Origin: Melioribacteraceae bacterium
GTDB lineage: Bacteria; Bacteroidota; Ignavibacteria; Ignavibacteriales; Melioribacteraceae
Length of the DNA stretch: 64,000 nt
Assembly (NCBI GenBank): GCA_016927595.1
Contig: JAFGMI010000019.1
Coordinates: 62,001-126,000 of the forward strand
Reading direction: 5' to 3'
Part shown: positions 44,185 to 54,222 of the stretch, in pieces
How positions within the stretch are numbered: the stretch's first letter is position 1
Layout of the letters: each line of letters opens with the position of its first letter
Made by a program: the position numbers and the translations under genes
Notes under the pieces: generated by a model
Database searches by the model: none
What the model was told of the DNA's origin: nothing
Seen by the model: only the letters and a program-made list of their open reading frames with translations

Positions 44185-47100
44185 TTGTATCTATCCAAAC
44201 TGGAAATATTTGGTTTTAAGTCATTTGCGTCAAAGACCTCGATTAATTTTACAAAGGGAATCACGGGTATAGTTGGTCCAAACGGCTGTGGAAAAACCAA
44301 TATTGTAGACGGAATAAGATGGGTGCTTGGTGAACAAAAATCAAGTACTCTGAGAAGTGATAAAATGGAAAACGTTATATTCAACGGCACACGCAATAAA
44401 AAACCGATGGGTATGGCGGAAATTTCTCTCACCCTGGTCAACGACAGGAATGTGCTGCCTACCGAATATTCGGAAGTAACAATTACAAGAAGAATTTTCA
44501 GATCAGGTGAAAGTGAATATCTACTAAACAAGAACATTTGCAGACTTAAAGATATAACAAACCTTTTCATGGACACCGGTATGGGAACAAATGCATATTC
44601 GGTAATAGAATTGAAAATGGTTGAAACTATTTTGAGCAACAAAGCCGATGAAAGACGCAATATGTTCGAGGAAGCAGCGGGAGTAAATAAATACAAGCTG
44701 CGAAGAAGATTATCCCTTAAAAAACTTGATGAAGTTAAAGCCGATTTAATAAGAGTAAACGACATTGTTGCTGAAGTTGAAAAAAACGTGAGGTCATTGC
44801 AGAGGCAGGCTAAAAAAGCAGATAAGTATAATCAGATTCAGTCCATACTCCGCGAAAAAGAAATTGAATTGGCGGAGAGACAATTTTCACGAGATTCAAT
44901 CCGCAGGCAAGCCTTTGAATCGGAAAAATATAAACTTGACGAGAAGAAGCTTTTTGTTGATTCTGAAATTAAAAGAATAGAAAACAGTCTCATCGAACTG
45001 CGGGGACGAATAAGAGGTATTGAGGAAGAATTATCAATAAAACAAAGCGAGCTCGGTTCCGAATCTGAAAAGCTGCATTCAATCCAGAATATAATTTCCG
45101 TAGCAGAAGAAAGAGAAAGATCACTTTCCGATAATCTTCAAAGATATACAGACGAATTGAATGAACTGAGAACACAATCGAATGATACCAATGAAGATAT
45201 CAAACAAACCCAGGAACTTATTTTAGAAGCTGAGCAGAAAATAGATTCGAGCAGGGAAAAAATTAACGGTACGGAAAATATTCTAAGTGAGAAAAAGACT
45301 GAGCTTGATTTGAAAAAGGATCAGTTAAAAAATTATTCTGACCGTGCTATAGAGATACACAAAAAAATAAATTATAGAGAAAACGATTTAAACGCTTTGA
45401 AAAAATCTTTGGCGATTACAAATGAAGAGATTGAAAAACTTAACCTGCTTATTCAGAAAACCACTAACAATATTGCCAAGTCAGTCGGTTTCCTTGAAGA
45501 ACTATCGGATGAGAAACAATTAACTCAAAGACATATTGATGAAACTGATCAGCTTTTATCGGCGCAGCAAAAAGAAAAAGAGAGGATAGAAGCGGAAATT
45601 TCAGATCTTAGGCAGAAAGAGCTTGACGAAAAAAATGTTATAAACGCCTTAAGAAATAAAATTGATCTACTCCAAACGATGATTTCAAATCTTGAAGGAG
45701 TATCCAAAGCTTCAAAACTGTTGATTGAAAATGAAGGCTGGAGTAAAAAGGAAAAAACTCTATTTGCTGACGTAGGCAAAACTGATGAAAAATATCGGTT
45801 CGCTCTTGAAGCAGCACTCAAATTCGTTTTAAATAATCTGTTGATCGAGAATATTGATGACCTTAAAACCGCGATTAAATTCCTCAAGGAAAACGATCTC
45901 GGTAAAGCCTCATTCTTTCTGCTTAACGGTGTTGAAAACAGGAATTCATCGATCATGGAAAAGATTATAGGCTATTCTGAATCACGAAGGAAAAGAAAAA
46001 TTGAGAGGGACGAAAAGTTTATCGGATGGGCATTTAATTTTGTCGAAACGAAGCCGAAGTGGGAGGCATATTTTAAAAAAGTCCTGGATAAAACCGCAAT
46101 CACGGATTCGCTGGATTCAGCAATTCAGTTATCAAAAAAGTACCCCTCTTTTTCATTTGCAACGCTGAACGGTGACCTGGTCAGATTTAATGGAATTGTT
46201 GAAGCCGGCTCTCTTCCAAAGGCTGATGAAACGCTATTCGGGCGAAAACAGCAGCTTGAAGATCTTATAAGCGAGCTGCCGCTTTACGAACAAAATTTGA
46301 AAAAGCTCCAGAATTATATCTCGGAACTGTCTGAATCACTGGAGAAAATTAATCTCCAAAATATTTCCGACAAAGGAAGGCTTCTGCTTAATGAACTTAA
46401 TAACATAGACAAACAAATTTCTCAAATCGAATTTGAAAAAAATAAGTATTCGGAAGAAATAGAATCTGCACAGAAGAAGATTCAATCCTTAGCCGGAGAT
46501 GCAACTTCAATCGATAATCAGTCTGCTCTTATTCAAAATGAGATAAGTACATTGAAGAAAGACGAAATAAGTGCTAATGAGGCTCTTGCAAAGTTTGAGA
46601 CGGAACTGAAACATTTCGAGCATGAGTATGACAATATGGTCTCAGAGCAGAATCAGCAGAAATTGGATCTCGAGAGACTCCTGGGCAAATTGGAAAATGA
46701 AAGGAATGAGATTAAACGGCTTGATGAAAGCAAAGAAAGAATAAAACTTGCTATTGATAAAAGAGAAAAAGAAATAGTGAGTATCCACGAAGAGATTTCT
46801 TCAATTAAAAATACAATCGAAGAAAAGAAGGGTGAATTTTCGGTTATAAACGATCTCCGCCTCAAACTCGTAAATGAGGAGAACGGAATAAAAGACAGAC
46901 TGAGTATTGTGAAAACCGAAGCCTCCGGTTTTGAAACTGAATTAAATAAGTTAAGAAACGAAAGGCAGCAAATATCCGACACTATGCATGAACTCGATAT
47001 TCAAATCAGTGAACTGAAAATGAAACTTGAGAATATGCTCGAGCATATTAAGGAGGAATATTCATTAAATATCGAGTTTAAAGAATTTGAAGATAATGAT

Positions 47101-47775
47101 TCATTTGATTTTAAATATGCTTCCGATGAGGTTCACGAATACAAACAGCAGTTAAAATCACTCGGACCTATAAATCTTTTGGCGTACTCGGAGTATGAAG
47201 AGGAAAATGAGCGCCTTGAGTTTTTAACAAGGCAAAGGGATGATCTTATAAAATCGGAAAAAGATCTTGTTAAAACCATAGAAGAAATTAATGAAGCAGC
47301 CGAGAAGCTCTTTCTGGATACTTTTGCACAGATAAGGGAAAATTTTATAAAAATATTCCAATCACTATTTAATCCAGGCGATGAAGCCGACTTGATACTC
47401 CAGGAGGGAGTTGATCCGTTGGAAGCAAAGATAGAAATAATGGCCAAGCCCAAGGGCAAACGACCTACTTCCATTGAGTTGCTATCAGGCGGTGAGAAAA
47501 CACTTACAGCAACTGCCCTGCTATTCGCAATTTATCTGGTCAAGCCGAGTCCGTTCTGCATATTAGACGAAGTTGACGCGCCTCTAGATGATGCAAACAT
47601 CGATAGATTCACTAAACTGCTAAAAGAGTTCAGCTCCAACACTCAGTTTATAATAGTAACTCACAATAAAAGAACGATGAATGCTGCAGAAAATATGTAC
47701 GGTGTAACAATGCAGGAAGAAGGTATTTCAAAAATAGCAGGCGTTCAATTCAATGATGATTTTAATTTGAATTAA
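44185..47775 (+). CDS. smc: Chromosome segregation protein SMC
   Basis: The 1196-residue ATPase organises and separates chromosomes with ScpA and ScpB. Walker A GPNGCGKTN is at 31-39, a Q-loop region near VLGEQ, two long coiled coils (about 170-500 and 675-1030), a hinge domain (about 515-665), the ABC signature LSGGEK at about 1100 and Walker B CILDEVDAPLDD with Asp at about 1128. The start is TTG at 44185, because the first residues YLSKLEIFGFKSF match the family start and no ATG is available. It begins 11 bases after the glycosidase-like gene and ends one base before the next ATG. Confidence 0.97.
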   Translation: MYLSKLEIFGFKSFASKTSINFTKGITGIVGPNGCGKTNIVDGIRWVLGEQKSSTLRSDKMENVIFNGTRNKKPMGMAEISLTLVNDRNVLPTEYSEVTITRRIFRSGESEYLLNKNICRLKDITNLFMDTGMGTNAYSVIELKMVETILSNKADERRNMFEEAAGVNKYKLRRRLSLKKLDEVKADLIRVNDIVAEVEKNVRSLQRQAKKADKYNQIQSILREKEIELAERQFSRDSIRRQAFESEKYKLDEKKLFVDSEIKRIENSLIELRGRIRGIEEELSIKQSELGSESEKLHSIQNIISVAEERERSLSDNLQRYTDELNELRTQSNDTNEDIKQTQELILEAEQKIDSSREKINGTENILSEKKTELDLKKDQLKNYSDRAIEIHKKINYRENDLNALKKSLAITNEEIEKLNLLIQKTTNNIAKSVGFLEELSDEKQLTQRHIDETDQLLSAQQKEKERIEAEISDLRQKELDEKNVINALRNKIDLLQTMISNLEGVSKASKLLIENEGWSKKEKTLFADVGKTDEKYRFALEAALKFVLNNLLIENIDDLKTAIKFLKENDLGKASFFLLNGVENRNSSIMEKIIGYSESRRKRKIERDEKFIGWAFNFVETKPKWEAYFKKVLDKTAITDSLDSAIQLSKKYPSFSFATLNGDLVRFNGIVEAGSLPKADETLFGRKQQLEDLISELPLYEQNLKKLQNYISELSESLEKINLQNISDKGRLLLNELNNIDKQISQIEFEKNKYSEEIESAQKKIQSLAGDATSIDNQSALIQNEISTLKKDEISANEALAKFETELKHFEHEYDNMVSEQNQQKLDLERLLGKLENERNEIKRLDESKERIKLAIDKREKEIVSIHEEISSIKNTIEEKKGEFSVINDLRLKLVNEENGIKDRLSIVKTEASGFETELNKLRNERQQISDTMHELDIQISELKMKLENMLEHIKEEYSLNIEFKEFEDNDSFDFKYASDEVHEYKQQLKSLGPINLLAYSEYEEENERLEFLTRQRDDLIKSEKDLVKTIEEINEAAEKLFLDTFAQIRENFIKIFQSLFNPGDEADLILQEGVDPLEAKIEIMAKPKGKRPTSIELLSGGEKTLTATALLFAIYLVKPSPFCILDEVDAPLDDANIDRFTKLLKEFSSNTQFIIVTHNKRTMNAAENMYGVTMQEEGISKIAGVQFNDDFNLN

Positions 47776-47776
47776 G

Positions 47777-48511
47777 ATGACTTTAATCCCGGACAAAAGA
47801 AATTTCAAGATATTTATAGACTTTGACGGCACTATCACAACACAGGATGTTGGTGAGCAAATGTTTCTTAAATTCGGAGATGCCCGGGAAGCACGAAAAA
47901 TTGTAGAAAGATGGATTAGTAAAGAGATAACGTCGACACAATCCTGGGAATTATTATGTGCGACTATTTCAGATTTTAACGAAGAAGAATTTGATGTATT
48001 CCTTGACGAAATAATAATAGACCCGACTTTTTTTGAATTTGAAAGATATTGTAACGAAAATGGTATTGCTCTTTTTGTTCTGAGTGACGGGTTGGATTAT
48101 TACATAAACAGGATATTTTCAAAAAATAATCTTGATCATCTTAATGTTTACTCAAACAGAATGATAAAGACGGATGATAATAAAATTAAACCTGTATTCC
48201 CGTATTCCGATGAAGAGTGCAAAATGTGTGCAAATTGTAAAAGGAATCATATTATAAACAATAGTTCGGATGATGATATCACCGTATATATTGGCGACGG
48301 CTACTCTGATACATGTCCGGCTCAGTATGTTGATTATATATTTGCAAAAAATTCGCTTCTCAAGTTTTGTGAAAAAGAAAGAATATCATATTTCCCGTTT
48401 AATAATTTCGGTGAAATTAAAATCATGATAGAAGAGTTAAGAACGAGAAGGCGCTTGAGGAAGAGACATCAGGCTGAATTAAAAAGAAAAGAAGTATACC
48501 AGCAGGGATAA
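47777..48511 (+). CDS. MtnX-like HAD-IB family phosphatase
   Basis: The 244-residue protein has the HAD motif I DFDGTITTQD (about 16-25), motif II in FVLSDGLDYYI, and motif III/IV in YIGDGYSDTCPA. The Cys-rich ECKMCANCKRNHI and overall length resemble MtnX, the methionine-salvage phosphatase for 2-hydroxy-3-keto-5-methylthiopentenyl-1-phosphate. No other salvage gene is nearby, so the substrate is open; phosphoserine-like or other sugar phosphates are possible. The C-terminal 25 residues are strongly basic. It is co-transcribed between smc and lpxB, with gaps of one base on each side. Confidence 0.82.
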   Translation: MTLIPDKRNFKIFIDFDGTITTQDVGEQMFLKFGDAREARKIVERWISKEITSTQSWELLCATISDFNEEEFDVFLDEIIIDPTFFEFERYCNENGIALFVLSDGLDYYINRIFSKNNLDHLNVYSNRMIKTDDNKIKPVFPYSDEECKMCANCKRNHIINNSSDDDITVYIGDGYSDTCPAQYVDYIFAKNSLLKFCEKERISYFPFNNFGEIKIMIEELRTRRRLRKRHQAELKRKEVYQQG

Positions 48512-48512
48512 G

Positions 48513-49634
48513 TTGAGCAAAATATTGATAATAGCGGGAGAGGCTTCCGGTGATATACATGGAGCTTCATTAATGTACGAGATGATTCGGATTGATGCCG
48601 AACTGGAATTTTTTGGCGTCGGCGGCGATAATATGATAGAAGCCGGACTAAAAGCAAGTTTTCATACAAAGGATATGGCTTTTCTGGGATTCACCGAGGT
48701 TGTAAGACATATGCCTTTCATAATTAAAGTGCAAAAGCACATATTAGCCCTCGTTAAGGAGAACAATATTAAGAAAGCTGTACTTATTGATTATCCGGGG
48801 TTCAATCTGAATCTCGCAAAAAAATTAAAAAAAATAGGTGTAAAGATTTTTTATTACATCTCACCGCAAATCTGGGCATGGGGAAAACACAGGATTAAAA
48901 AGATTAAAAATCGAGTGGACAAGATGCTGGTAGTTTTCCCTTTTGAAGAAGTGTTTTACAGAAATGAAGGAGTAGATACCGAATTTGTTGGACATCCATT
49001 GATCGCTCGCCTGGAAAAACATCAATACCGTAGCCGCGACAATTTCTTCTCCGATAACAACCTTGAACCGGGGAAAAAAATTCTTCTTATAATGCCGGGC
49101 AGCCGAAAGCATGAAATAGAAAAGATCTTTGCCTCTGTTCTGAACGGGGCATACAAAGCTTCGGAACAGTTTAATATGCAAATTGTAGTTGCTTGTGCAA
49201 ATAATATAGATGAGTCGATCTTCAACAATTATGATACAAATAAATTCAGAGTTTTGAAAAATCAAACATATGATTTAATAAGACATTCGGAATTCGGGAT
49301 TATTAAATCAGGTACGTCTACGATGGAAGCTTCATTAATAGGTTTACCTTTTGCTGTGGCATATGCTACAACCAAATTAACCTATTTAATCGGCAGGTTT
49401 CTGGTCAATATAACAAGCATCGCGATGCCCAATATTATTGCCGGTAAAAAGGTAGTAAAGGAATTTATCCAGTCAGATCTCACGCCGGAAAACATATATC
49501 GTTATTTAAATTTCGTTTTTAATAATCAGGAAGAAATTGAGAAGATTAAAGCAGAGCTGCAAAATATAAAGCGCATACTGGGAAAGAAAATCCCGGCTGA
49601 TTTAGCTGCAAAAATTATATGCAGTCAGGGTTGA
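48513..49634 (+). CDS. lpxB: Lipid-A-disaccharide synthase
   Basis: LpxB joins UDP-2,3-diacylglucosamine and lipid X to make the lipid A disaccharide at the inner membrane. The 373-residue protein begins with the family motif ILIIAGEASGDIHGA and has ISPQIWAWGKHRI, LIMPGSRKHEIEK and a C-terminal KSGTSTMEASLIGLPFAVAY nucleotide-sugar site (GT-B fold). The start is TTG, one base after the upstream TAA. The gene leads directly into an acyltransferase and lpxK, so lipid A genes cluster here, which shows the cell makes LPS. Confidence 0.97.
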   Translation: MSKILIIAGEASGDIHGASLMYEMIRIDAELEFFGVGGDNMIEAGLKASFHTKDMAFLGFTEVVRHMPFIIKVQKHILALVKENNIKKAVLIDYPGFNLNLAKKLKKIGVKIFYYISPQIWAWGKHRIKKIKNRVDKMLVVFPFEEVFYRNEGVDTEFVGHPLIARLEKHQYRSRDNFFSDNNLEPGKKILLIMPGSRKHEIEKIFASVLNGAYKASEQFNMQIVVACANNIDESIFNNYDTNKFRVLKNQTYDLIRHSEFGIIKSGTSTMEASLIGLPFAVAYATTKLTYLIGRFLVNITSIAMPNIIAGKKVVKEFIQSDLTPENIYRYLNFVFNNQEEIEKIKAELQNIKRILGKKIPADLAAKIICSQG

Positions 49635-49638
49635 TGAT

Positions 49639-50301
49639 TTGAACACTTTAAGAAAAAAGCTATTGTTGGCTGCAGGGAATTGGTTTTTACGTCCGGTTAT
49701 AAGTGTTCTTTGTAAATCGTTAAAGATTGAGTATAAAAATTATACTCAAGTAGAATCATTGATGAATAGCGGACAGAACTTTATAATCGCTTTCTGGCAT
49801 GGTAAAATGCTGCTCCCATGGTACATTTTCAGAGACAGATCGTATACTGCGTTGATAAGCAGAAGTAAAGACGGGAATCTATTGGCAAATCTTCTTCATA
49901 GCTGGAATTACAGATTAATAAGAGGTTCGAGTCGAGATGGGAGTAAAGAAGCCTTCAATAAATCATCGGAAGCTGCGGCAGAAGGCAATACTTTACTAAT
50001 TACACCCGACGGACCGACGGGACCTCCGCACAAGATGAAAGCTGGTGCTGTTATAATTTCCCAGAGAAATAATATTCCAATAATACTGCTTGGAATTGGA
50101 TACTCGGAATATTACTCTCTGAAAAGCTGGGATAAATTTATGATTCCCAAACCATTTAGTAAGGCTGTTTGTGTTTTCTCTGATCCTGCTATAATCGAGA
50201 AAAATGATGATCGGGATAAAACGGATTTAGAAATAAAAATGTGTGAAGAATTACTACAAAAAATTGATAAAGAAGCTGAAGATATTGTTAAATATAATTA
50301 A
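49639..50301 (+). CDS. DUF374/lysophospholipid acyltransferase-family protein
   Basis: The 220-residue membrane-associated acyltransferase shows the DUF374 pattern FIIAFWHGKMLLPW (His and acidic box variant), LISRSKDGNLLAN, RGSSRDGSKEA and ITPDGPTGPPHKMKAG. Members are thought to acylate lipid A or lysophospholipids, and the position between lpxB and lpxK supports a role in lipid A acylation, possibly in place of the unrelated LpxL. The start is a TTG at 49639 with AGGG about 9 bases before it. The end overlaps the lpxK frame by up to 59 bases. Confidence 0.87.
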   Translation: MNTLRKKLLLAAGNWFLRPVISVLCKSLKIEYKNYTQVESLMNSGQNFIIAFWHGKMLLPWYIFRDRSYTALISRSKDGNLLANLLHSWNYRLIRGSSRDGSKEAFNKSSEAAAEGNTLLITPDGPTGPPHKMKAGAVIISQRNNIPIILLGIGYSEYYSLKSWDKFMIPKPFSKAVCVFSDPAIIEKNDDRDKTDLEIKMCEELLQKIDKEAEDIVKYN

Positions 50302-51337
50302 AATACTTTTAGCACCGACTGTAATTATTTACTACTCGGTAATTGGAATTCGGAACTGGCTTTTCGACCGTGGTATTTTTGTGTCAAAAAAAATCGATAC
50401 TAAAATAATATCCATCGGTAACCTGACTCTGGGAGGTTCAGGCAAAACACCCGCCGTTGTTATGGTTGTCAATCTGCTTAAAAGTATGAATAAGTCAGTT
50501 GGTGTGCTGAGCAGAGGTTATGGTCGTTCTACCAAAGGTTATAAGCTGATTAATAACGGCAGTGGTGAGAGAATGCCTGCAGATAAATGCGGAGATGAGA
50601 TGTATCTTGTTACGGATGAATGCAATGTACCTGGAGCAGTTTCTGAAAGAAGAGTAAAAGGAGCCGAACGGTTCATAAAAGATGTCAATAAGATTGATGT
50701 AATTGTCCTGGATGATGCCTTCCAGCACAGATGGATTTACAGGGATCTTGATATTGTAATGATAGACCAGAGGTTCCTGCTGAAAAATTCTGTACTGCAT
50801 CATAATTTACTTCCGCTCGGTGTTATGAGGGAACCATTCTCCTCTCTGAAAAGAGCTGACATTATTATTATAAACAGGAAATTCTCAGAAGGAAAAGAAT
50901 TACCTGCAAAAATGAAATCATATATGAAAGATAAATTGGTTTTAGAAGGACATTACGAGGTCGAGGGAATTTATGATGTAAAAACACATCATGGTTATTC
51001 AATTGAAGACTTCGTGGGGCAAAAAAGCCTTGTCGTATGTGGAATTGCAAGACCCTATTCGTTTCTGAGAATCCTTGAAGAATACTCCATTGATATTAAA
51101 AACAAACTGTTATTCACGGATCATAAAAACTATACATTGAAAGAGGTACAAAATATAAGAAGAAAATTTTACAACACTAATTCTTTTTCAGTTCTGACTA
51201 CCCAGAAGGATGCAGTAAAATTAACCAACTACTCGCGCGAACTGGACGATATAGATATTTACTACCTTAAGATAGGATTGAAATTGAATAATGAAGAAGA
51301 ATTTAAGAGCGAACTTGAAAAAGTTTTTAACAACTAA
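50243..51337 (+). CDS. lpxK: Tetraacyldisaccharide 4'-kinase
   Basis: LpxK phosphorylates the 4' position of the lipid A disaccharide. The protein has an N-terminal membrane-associated helix, the Walker A region SIGNLTLGGSGKTP (about 56-69), VLSRGYGR, and the Walker B-like VIVLDDAFQHR (about 151-161). The frame from the ATG at 50243 has 364 residues and overlaps the acyltransferase gene by 59 bases; an in-frame TTG at 50285 would cut the overlap to 17 bases and still keep the first hydrophobic helix, so the true start may be there. It is the last gene before the ppdK ribosome site. Confidence 0.95.
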   Translation: MKNYYKKLIKKLKILLNIIKILLAPTVIIYYSVIGIRNWLFDRGIFVSKKIDTKIISIGNLTLGGSGKTPAVVMVVNLLKSMNKSVGVLSRGYGRSTKGYKLINNGSGERMPADKCGDEMYLVTDECNVPGAVSERRVKGAERFIKDVNKIDVIVLDDAFQHRWIYRDLDIVMIDQRFLLKNSVLHHNLLPLGVMREPFSSLKRADIIIINRKFSEGKELPAKMKSYMKDKLVLEGHYEVEGIYDVKTHHGYSIEDFVGQKSLVVCGIARPYSFLRILEEYSIDIKNKLLFTDHKNYTLKEVQNIRRKFYNTNSFSVLTTQKDAVKLTNYSRELDDIDIYYLKIGLKLNNEEEFKSELEKVFNN

Positions 51338-51371
51338 ATAATATCATCAATTTATTAAGGAGGTAGCTTAA

Positions 51372-54137
51372 ATGGCTAAAAAGAAAACACCAAAATATGT
51401 CTATTTTTTCGGTGGTAAAAAGGCTGAAGGACGGGCAGATATGAAAAACCTGCTCGGAGGTAAAGGAGCAAACCTGGCTGAAATGGTTAACATCGGTTTA
51501 CCTGTACCTGCAGGCTTCACCATTACTACAGAAGTATGTACCTATTATTACAATAATAAGAAAAGGTATCCGAAAGAATTAAAAGAGCAGGTCATGAAAG
51601 CTCTGGCTAGCATCGAAAAAGAAATGGGCGCAAAATTCGGAGATAAGAAAAATCCGTTGCTCGTTTCTGTAAGAAGCGGCGCTAGAGCATCAATGCCGGG
51701 AATGATGGACACCATACTCAATCTTGGTCTTAATGATGAAACCGTTCTCGCTTTAATTGAAAAAACTAATAACCCGAGATTTGCATATGATTCATACAGA
51801 CGATTCGTGCAAATGTATGGAGACGTTGTTCTTGGTCTGCAGCCTGTCGATAAAAAAGATATCGATCCCTTCGAAGCAATTCTTGAGAAGAAAAAAGAAA
51901 AAAGAGGTGTTAAACTGGATACCGAACTTACTGCCGATGACTTAAAACAGTTGGTTGAAGAGTTCAAAAAAGAAATTAAAGCTAAAACCGGGCATAATTT
52001 CCCGAATGATCCCAAAGAGCAACTGTGGGGCGCTGTTGGTGCTGTTTTCCGTTCTTGGATGAATGAAAGAGCAATTGTTTACAGAAAACTTAACGGTATT
52101 CCTGCTGAATGGGGTACTGCAGTAAATGTTCAATCGATGGTATTCGGAAATATGGGTGACGATTGCGGAACCGGCGTTGCGTTTACACGCGATCCTGCCA
52201 GCGGTGAAAATGTATTTTACGGAGAGTATTTATTCAACGCTCAGGGAGAAGACGTAGTTGCTGGTACAAGAACCCCTCTTCCTATTGCTGAATTGAAAAA
52301 AGATGATCCTAAAATTTACAAACAGCTCGATGAGATCCGTAACAGACTCGAAACACATTACAAAGACATGATGGATATCGAATTCACCATTCAGCAAAAT
52401 AAATTGTGGATGCTTCAATGTCGCGTTGGTAAACGAACCGGGTTTGCTGCAATAAAAATTGCCGTCGATATGGTCCGCCAGAAATTAATTTCGAAAGAAG
52501 AAGCTTTAATGAGAATAGAGCCGGATCAGTTGAATCAGTTATTGAGACCTATTTTCGACATCAAACAAAAACAAAAAGCTATTGAATCGGGTAAATTATT
52601 AACCAAGGGATTAAACGCTGGTCCCGGTGCTGCATCAGGTAGAATAGCTTTTACTGCTCATGATGCGGAAATAATGGCATCAAAGGGCGACAAGGTAATT
52701 CTGGTAAGAATTGAGACGTCTCCCGAAGATATTAAAGGTATGAATGCTTCGGATGGCATACTAACTGCCAAAGGCGGAATGACATCGCATGCTGCACTTG
52801 TAGCTCGTCAGATGGGGAAAGTGTGTGTAGCCGGCGCCGGCGCTTTGTTGATTGATTATAAAAAGGGCGAGATGCGTGTCGAAGGTAAAAATACTGTGGT
52901 CAGAGAAGGAGACTACATTTCCATAGACGGTACCACCGGTGAGGTAATTAATGGCGAAATCCAGACAAAGCCTTCCGAAGTAGTTCAGGTTCTGTTAACA
53001 AAGGAATTGAGTCCCAAGAAATCGGATATATTCAGAACATATAACGACCTTATGACCTGGGCTGACAATGTAAGACAGATGAAAGTAAGAACCAATGCCG
53101 ACCAGCCTGATCAGTCGGCGAATGCGATTGCTTTCGGAGCCGAGGGTATAGGCTTGTGTCGTACTGAGCACATGTTCTTCGGCGGCGACAGAATACTTGC
53201 AGTACGCGAAATGATCTTGTCAGATACCGAGGAAGGCAGGAAAAAAGCTCTGGCTAAACTGCTTCCCCACCAGCGTAAAGACTTTGAAGGAATATTTAAA
53301 GTAATGGAGGGCAGACCCGTAACAATCCGGACATTGGATCCGCCGCTTCATGAGTTTCTGCCTCATACTGAAAAAGAAATGAAGGAAGTTGCAGATGCAT
53401 TAAATATACCCGTTAAAAAAGTAAAAGAAAGACTTGAATCTCTGCATGAGTTTAATCCGATGCTGGGATTCAGAGGCTGTCGTTTGGGTGTAAGTTATCC
53501 TGAAATAACTGAAATGCAGGCACGTGCTATTTTTGAGGCTGCCGTAAATGTAGCTAAAAAAGGAATTAAAGTTCTTCCGGAAATTATGATACCGCTTGTA
53601 GGTCACGTTAACGAATTACAACTTCAGGAGCAAATAGTAAGAAGAGTTGCAGCGGAAGTTTTCAAATCAAAAGGAAAAAAGGTTAACTATCTGGTTGGGA
53701 CAATGATAGAATTACCTCGCGCCTGTGTAACTGCCGATGAGATAGCAACTGTAGCCGAGTTCTTCAGTTTCGGCACTAACGATTTAACACAGACAACATT
53801 CGGACTGTCGAGAGATGACGCCGGTAAATTCCTGCCTCACTATGTGGAGAGAGATATTTTACCGAGAGATCCGTTCGAAGCTCTTGATCAGGATGGTGTA
53901 GGTCAGTTAGTCGAAATGGGAACTGAAAAAGGACGATCAGTAAAATCCAATCTCAAAGTTGGTATTTGTGGTGAACATGGCGGTGAGCCGAGTTCGGTAG
54001 AGTTCTGTCATAGAACCGGTTTGGATTACGTAAGTTGTTCGCCGTTCAGGTTGCCAATAGCAAGATTGGCTGCAGCACGTGCTGCACTTAAGAACCCCAG
54101 AAAGGTGGCAACCGGGAAAGCTGGTAAGAAAAAATAA
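51372..54137 (+). CDS. ppdK: Pyruvate, phosphate dikinase
   Basis: PPDK interconverts pyruvate, ATP and phosphate with PEP, AMP and diphosphate. The 921-residue protein has the N-terminal nucleotide-binding domain ([33 protein letters not shown]), the swivelling domain with the phosphorylated His in [13 protein letters not shown] (about 470) and the PEP-binding TIM barrel ([34 protein letters not shown] with the catalytic Cys). A perfect AAGGAGGT site precedes the ATG. Both ends are Lys-rich (AKKKTPK; KAGKKK). It probably serves gluconeogenesis or reversible, PPi-linked glycolysis. Confidence 0.98.
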   Translation: MAKKKTPKYVYFFGGKKAEGRADMKNLLGGKGANLAEMVNIGLPVPAGFTITTEVCTYYYNNKKRYPKELKEQVMKALASIEKEMGAKFGDKKNPLLVSVRSGARASMPGMMDTILNLGLNDETVLALIEKTNNPRFAYDSYRRFVQMYGDVVLGLQPVDKKDIDPFEAILEKKKEKRGVKLDTELTADDLKQLVEEFKKEIKAKTGHNFPNDPKEQLWGAVGAVFRSWMNERAIVYRKLNGIPAEWGTAVNVQSMVFGNMGDDCGTGVAFTRDPASGENVFYGEYLFNAQGEDVVAGTRTPLPIAELKKDDPKIYKQLDEIRNRLETHYKDMMDIEFTIQQNKLWMLQCRVGKRTGFAAIKIAVDMVRQKLISKEEALMRIEPDQLNQLLRPIFDIKQKQKAIESGKLLTKGLNAGPGAASGRIAFTAHDAEIMASKGDKVILVRIETSPEDIKGMNASDGILTAKGGMTSHAALVARQMGKVCVAGAGALLIDYKKGEMRVEGKNTVVREGDYISIDGTTGEVINGEIQTKPSEVVQVLLTKELSPKKSDIFRTYNDLMTWADNVRQMKVRTNADQPDQSANAIAFGAEGIGLCRTEHMFFGGDRILAVREMILSDTEEGRKKALAKLLPHQRKDFEGIFKVMEGRPVTIRTLDPPLHEFLPHTEKEMKEVADALNIPVKKVKERLESLHEFNPMLGFRGCRLGVSYPEITEMQARAIFEAAVNVAKKGIKVLPEIMIPLVGHVNELQLQEQIVRRVAAEVFKSKGKKVNYLVGTMIELPRACVTADEIATVAEFFSFGTNDLTQTTFGLSRDDAGKFLPHYVERDILPRDPFEALDQDGVGQLVEMGTEKGRSVKSNLKVGICGEHGGEPSSVEFCHRTGLDYVSCSPFRLPIARLAAARAALKNPRKVATGKAGKKK

Positions 54138-54149
54138 ATGCTTTAGAGC

Positions 54150-54182
54150 GAGCGGCATTGTAAGAGTGCCGCTCTTCTATTT
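54150..54182 (+). terminator. Probable terminator after ppdK
   Basis: An 8-bp stem (GAGCGGCA/TGCCGCTC) with a 9-base loop is followed by an imperfect T-rich stretch. It lies 12 bases after the ppdK stop. Confidence 0.6.
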
Positions 54183-54222
54183 TGTAGTATGAAACAGTAG
54201 CAACTGATCTAAAGGAGAAAAT

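Noticed and set aside
44145-44765. 206-codon open frame antisense to the start of smc
   Set aside because: It overlaps the Walker A region of SMC on the other strand and shows no recognisable protein.
45549-45956. 135-codon Ser/Phe-rich open frame antisense to smc
   Set aside because: Antisense of Lys/Glu-rich coiled coil always gives such Phe/Ser-rich frames; no independent evidence.
51548-52015. 155-codon open frame antisense to ppdK
   Set aside because: It is a shadow of the conserved PPDK N-terminal domain.
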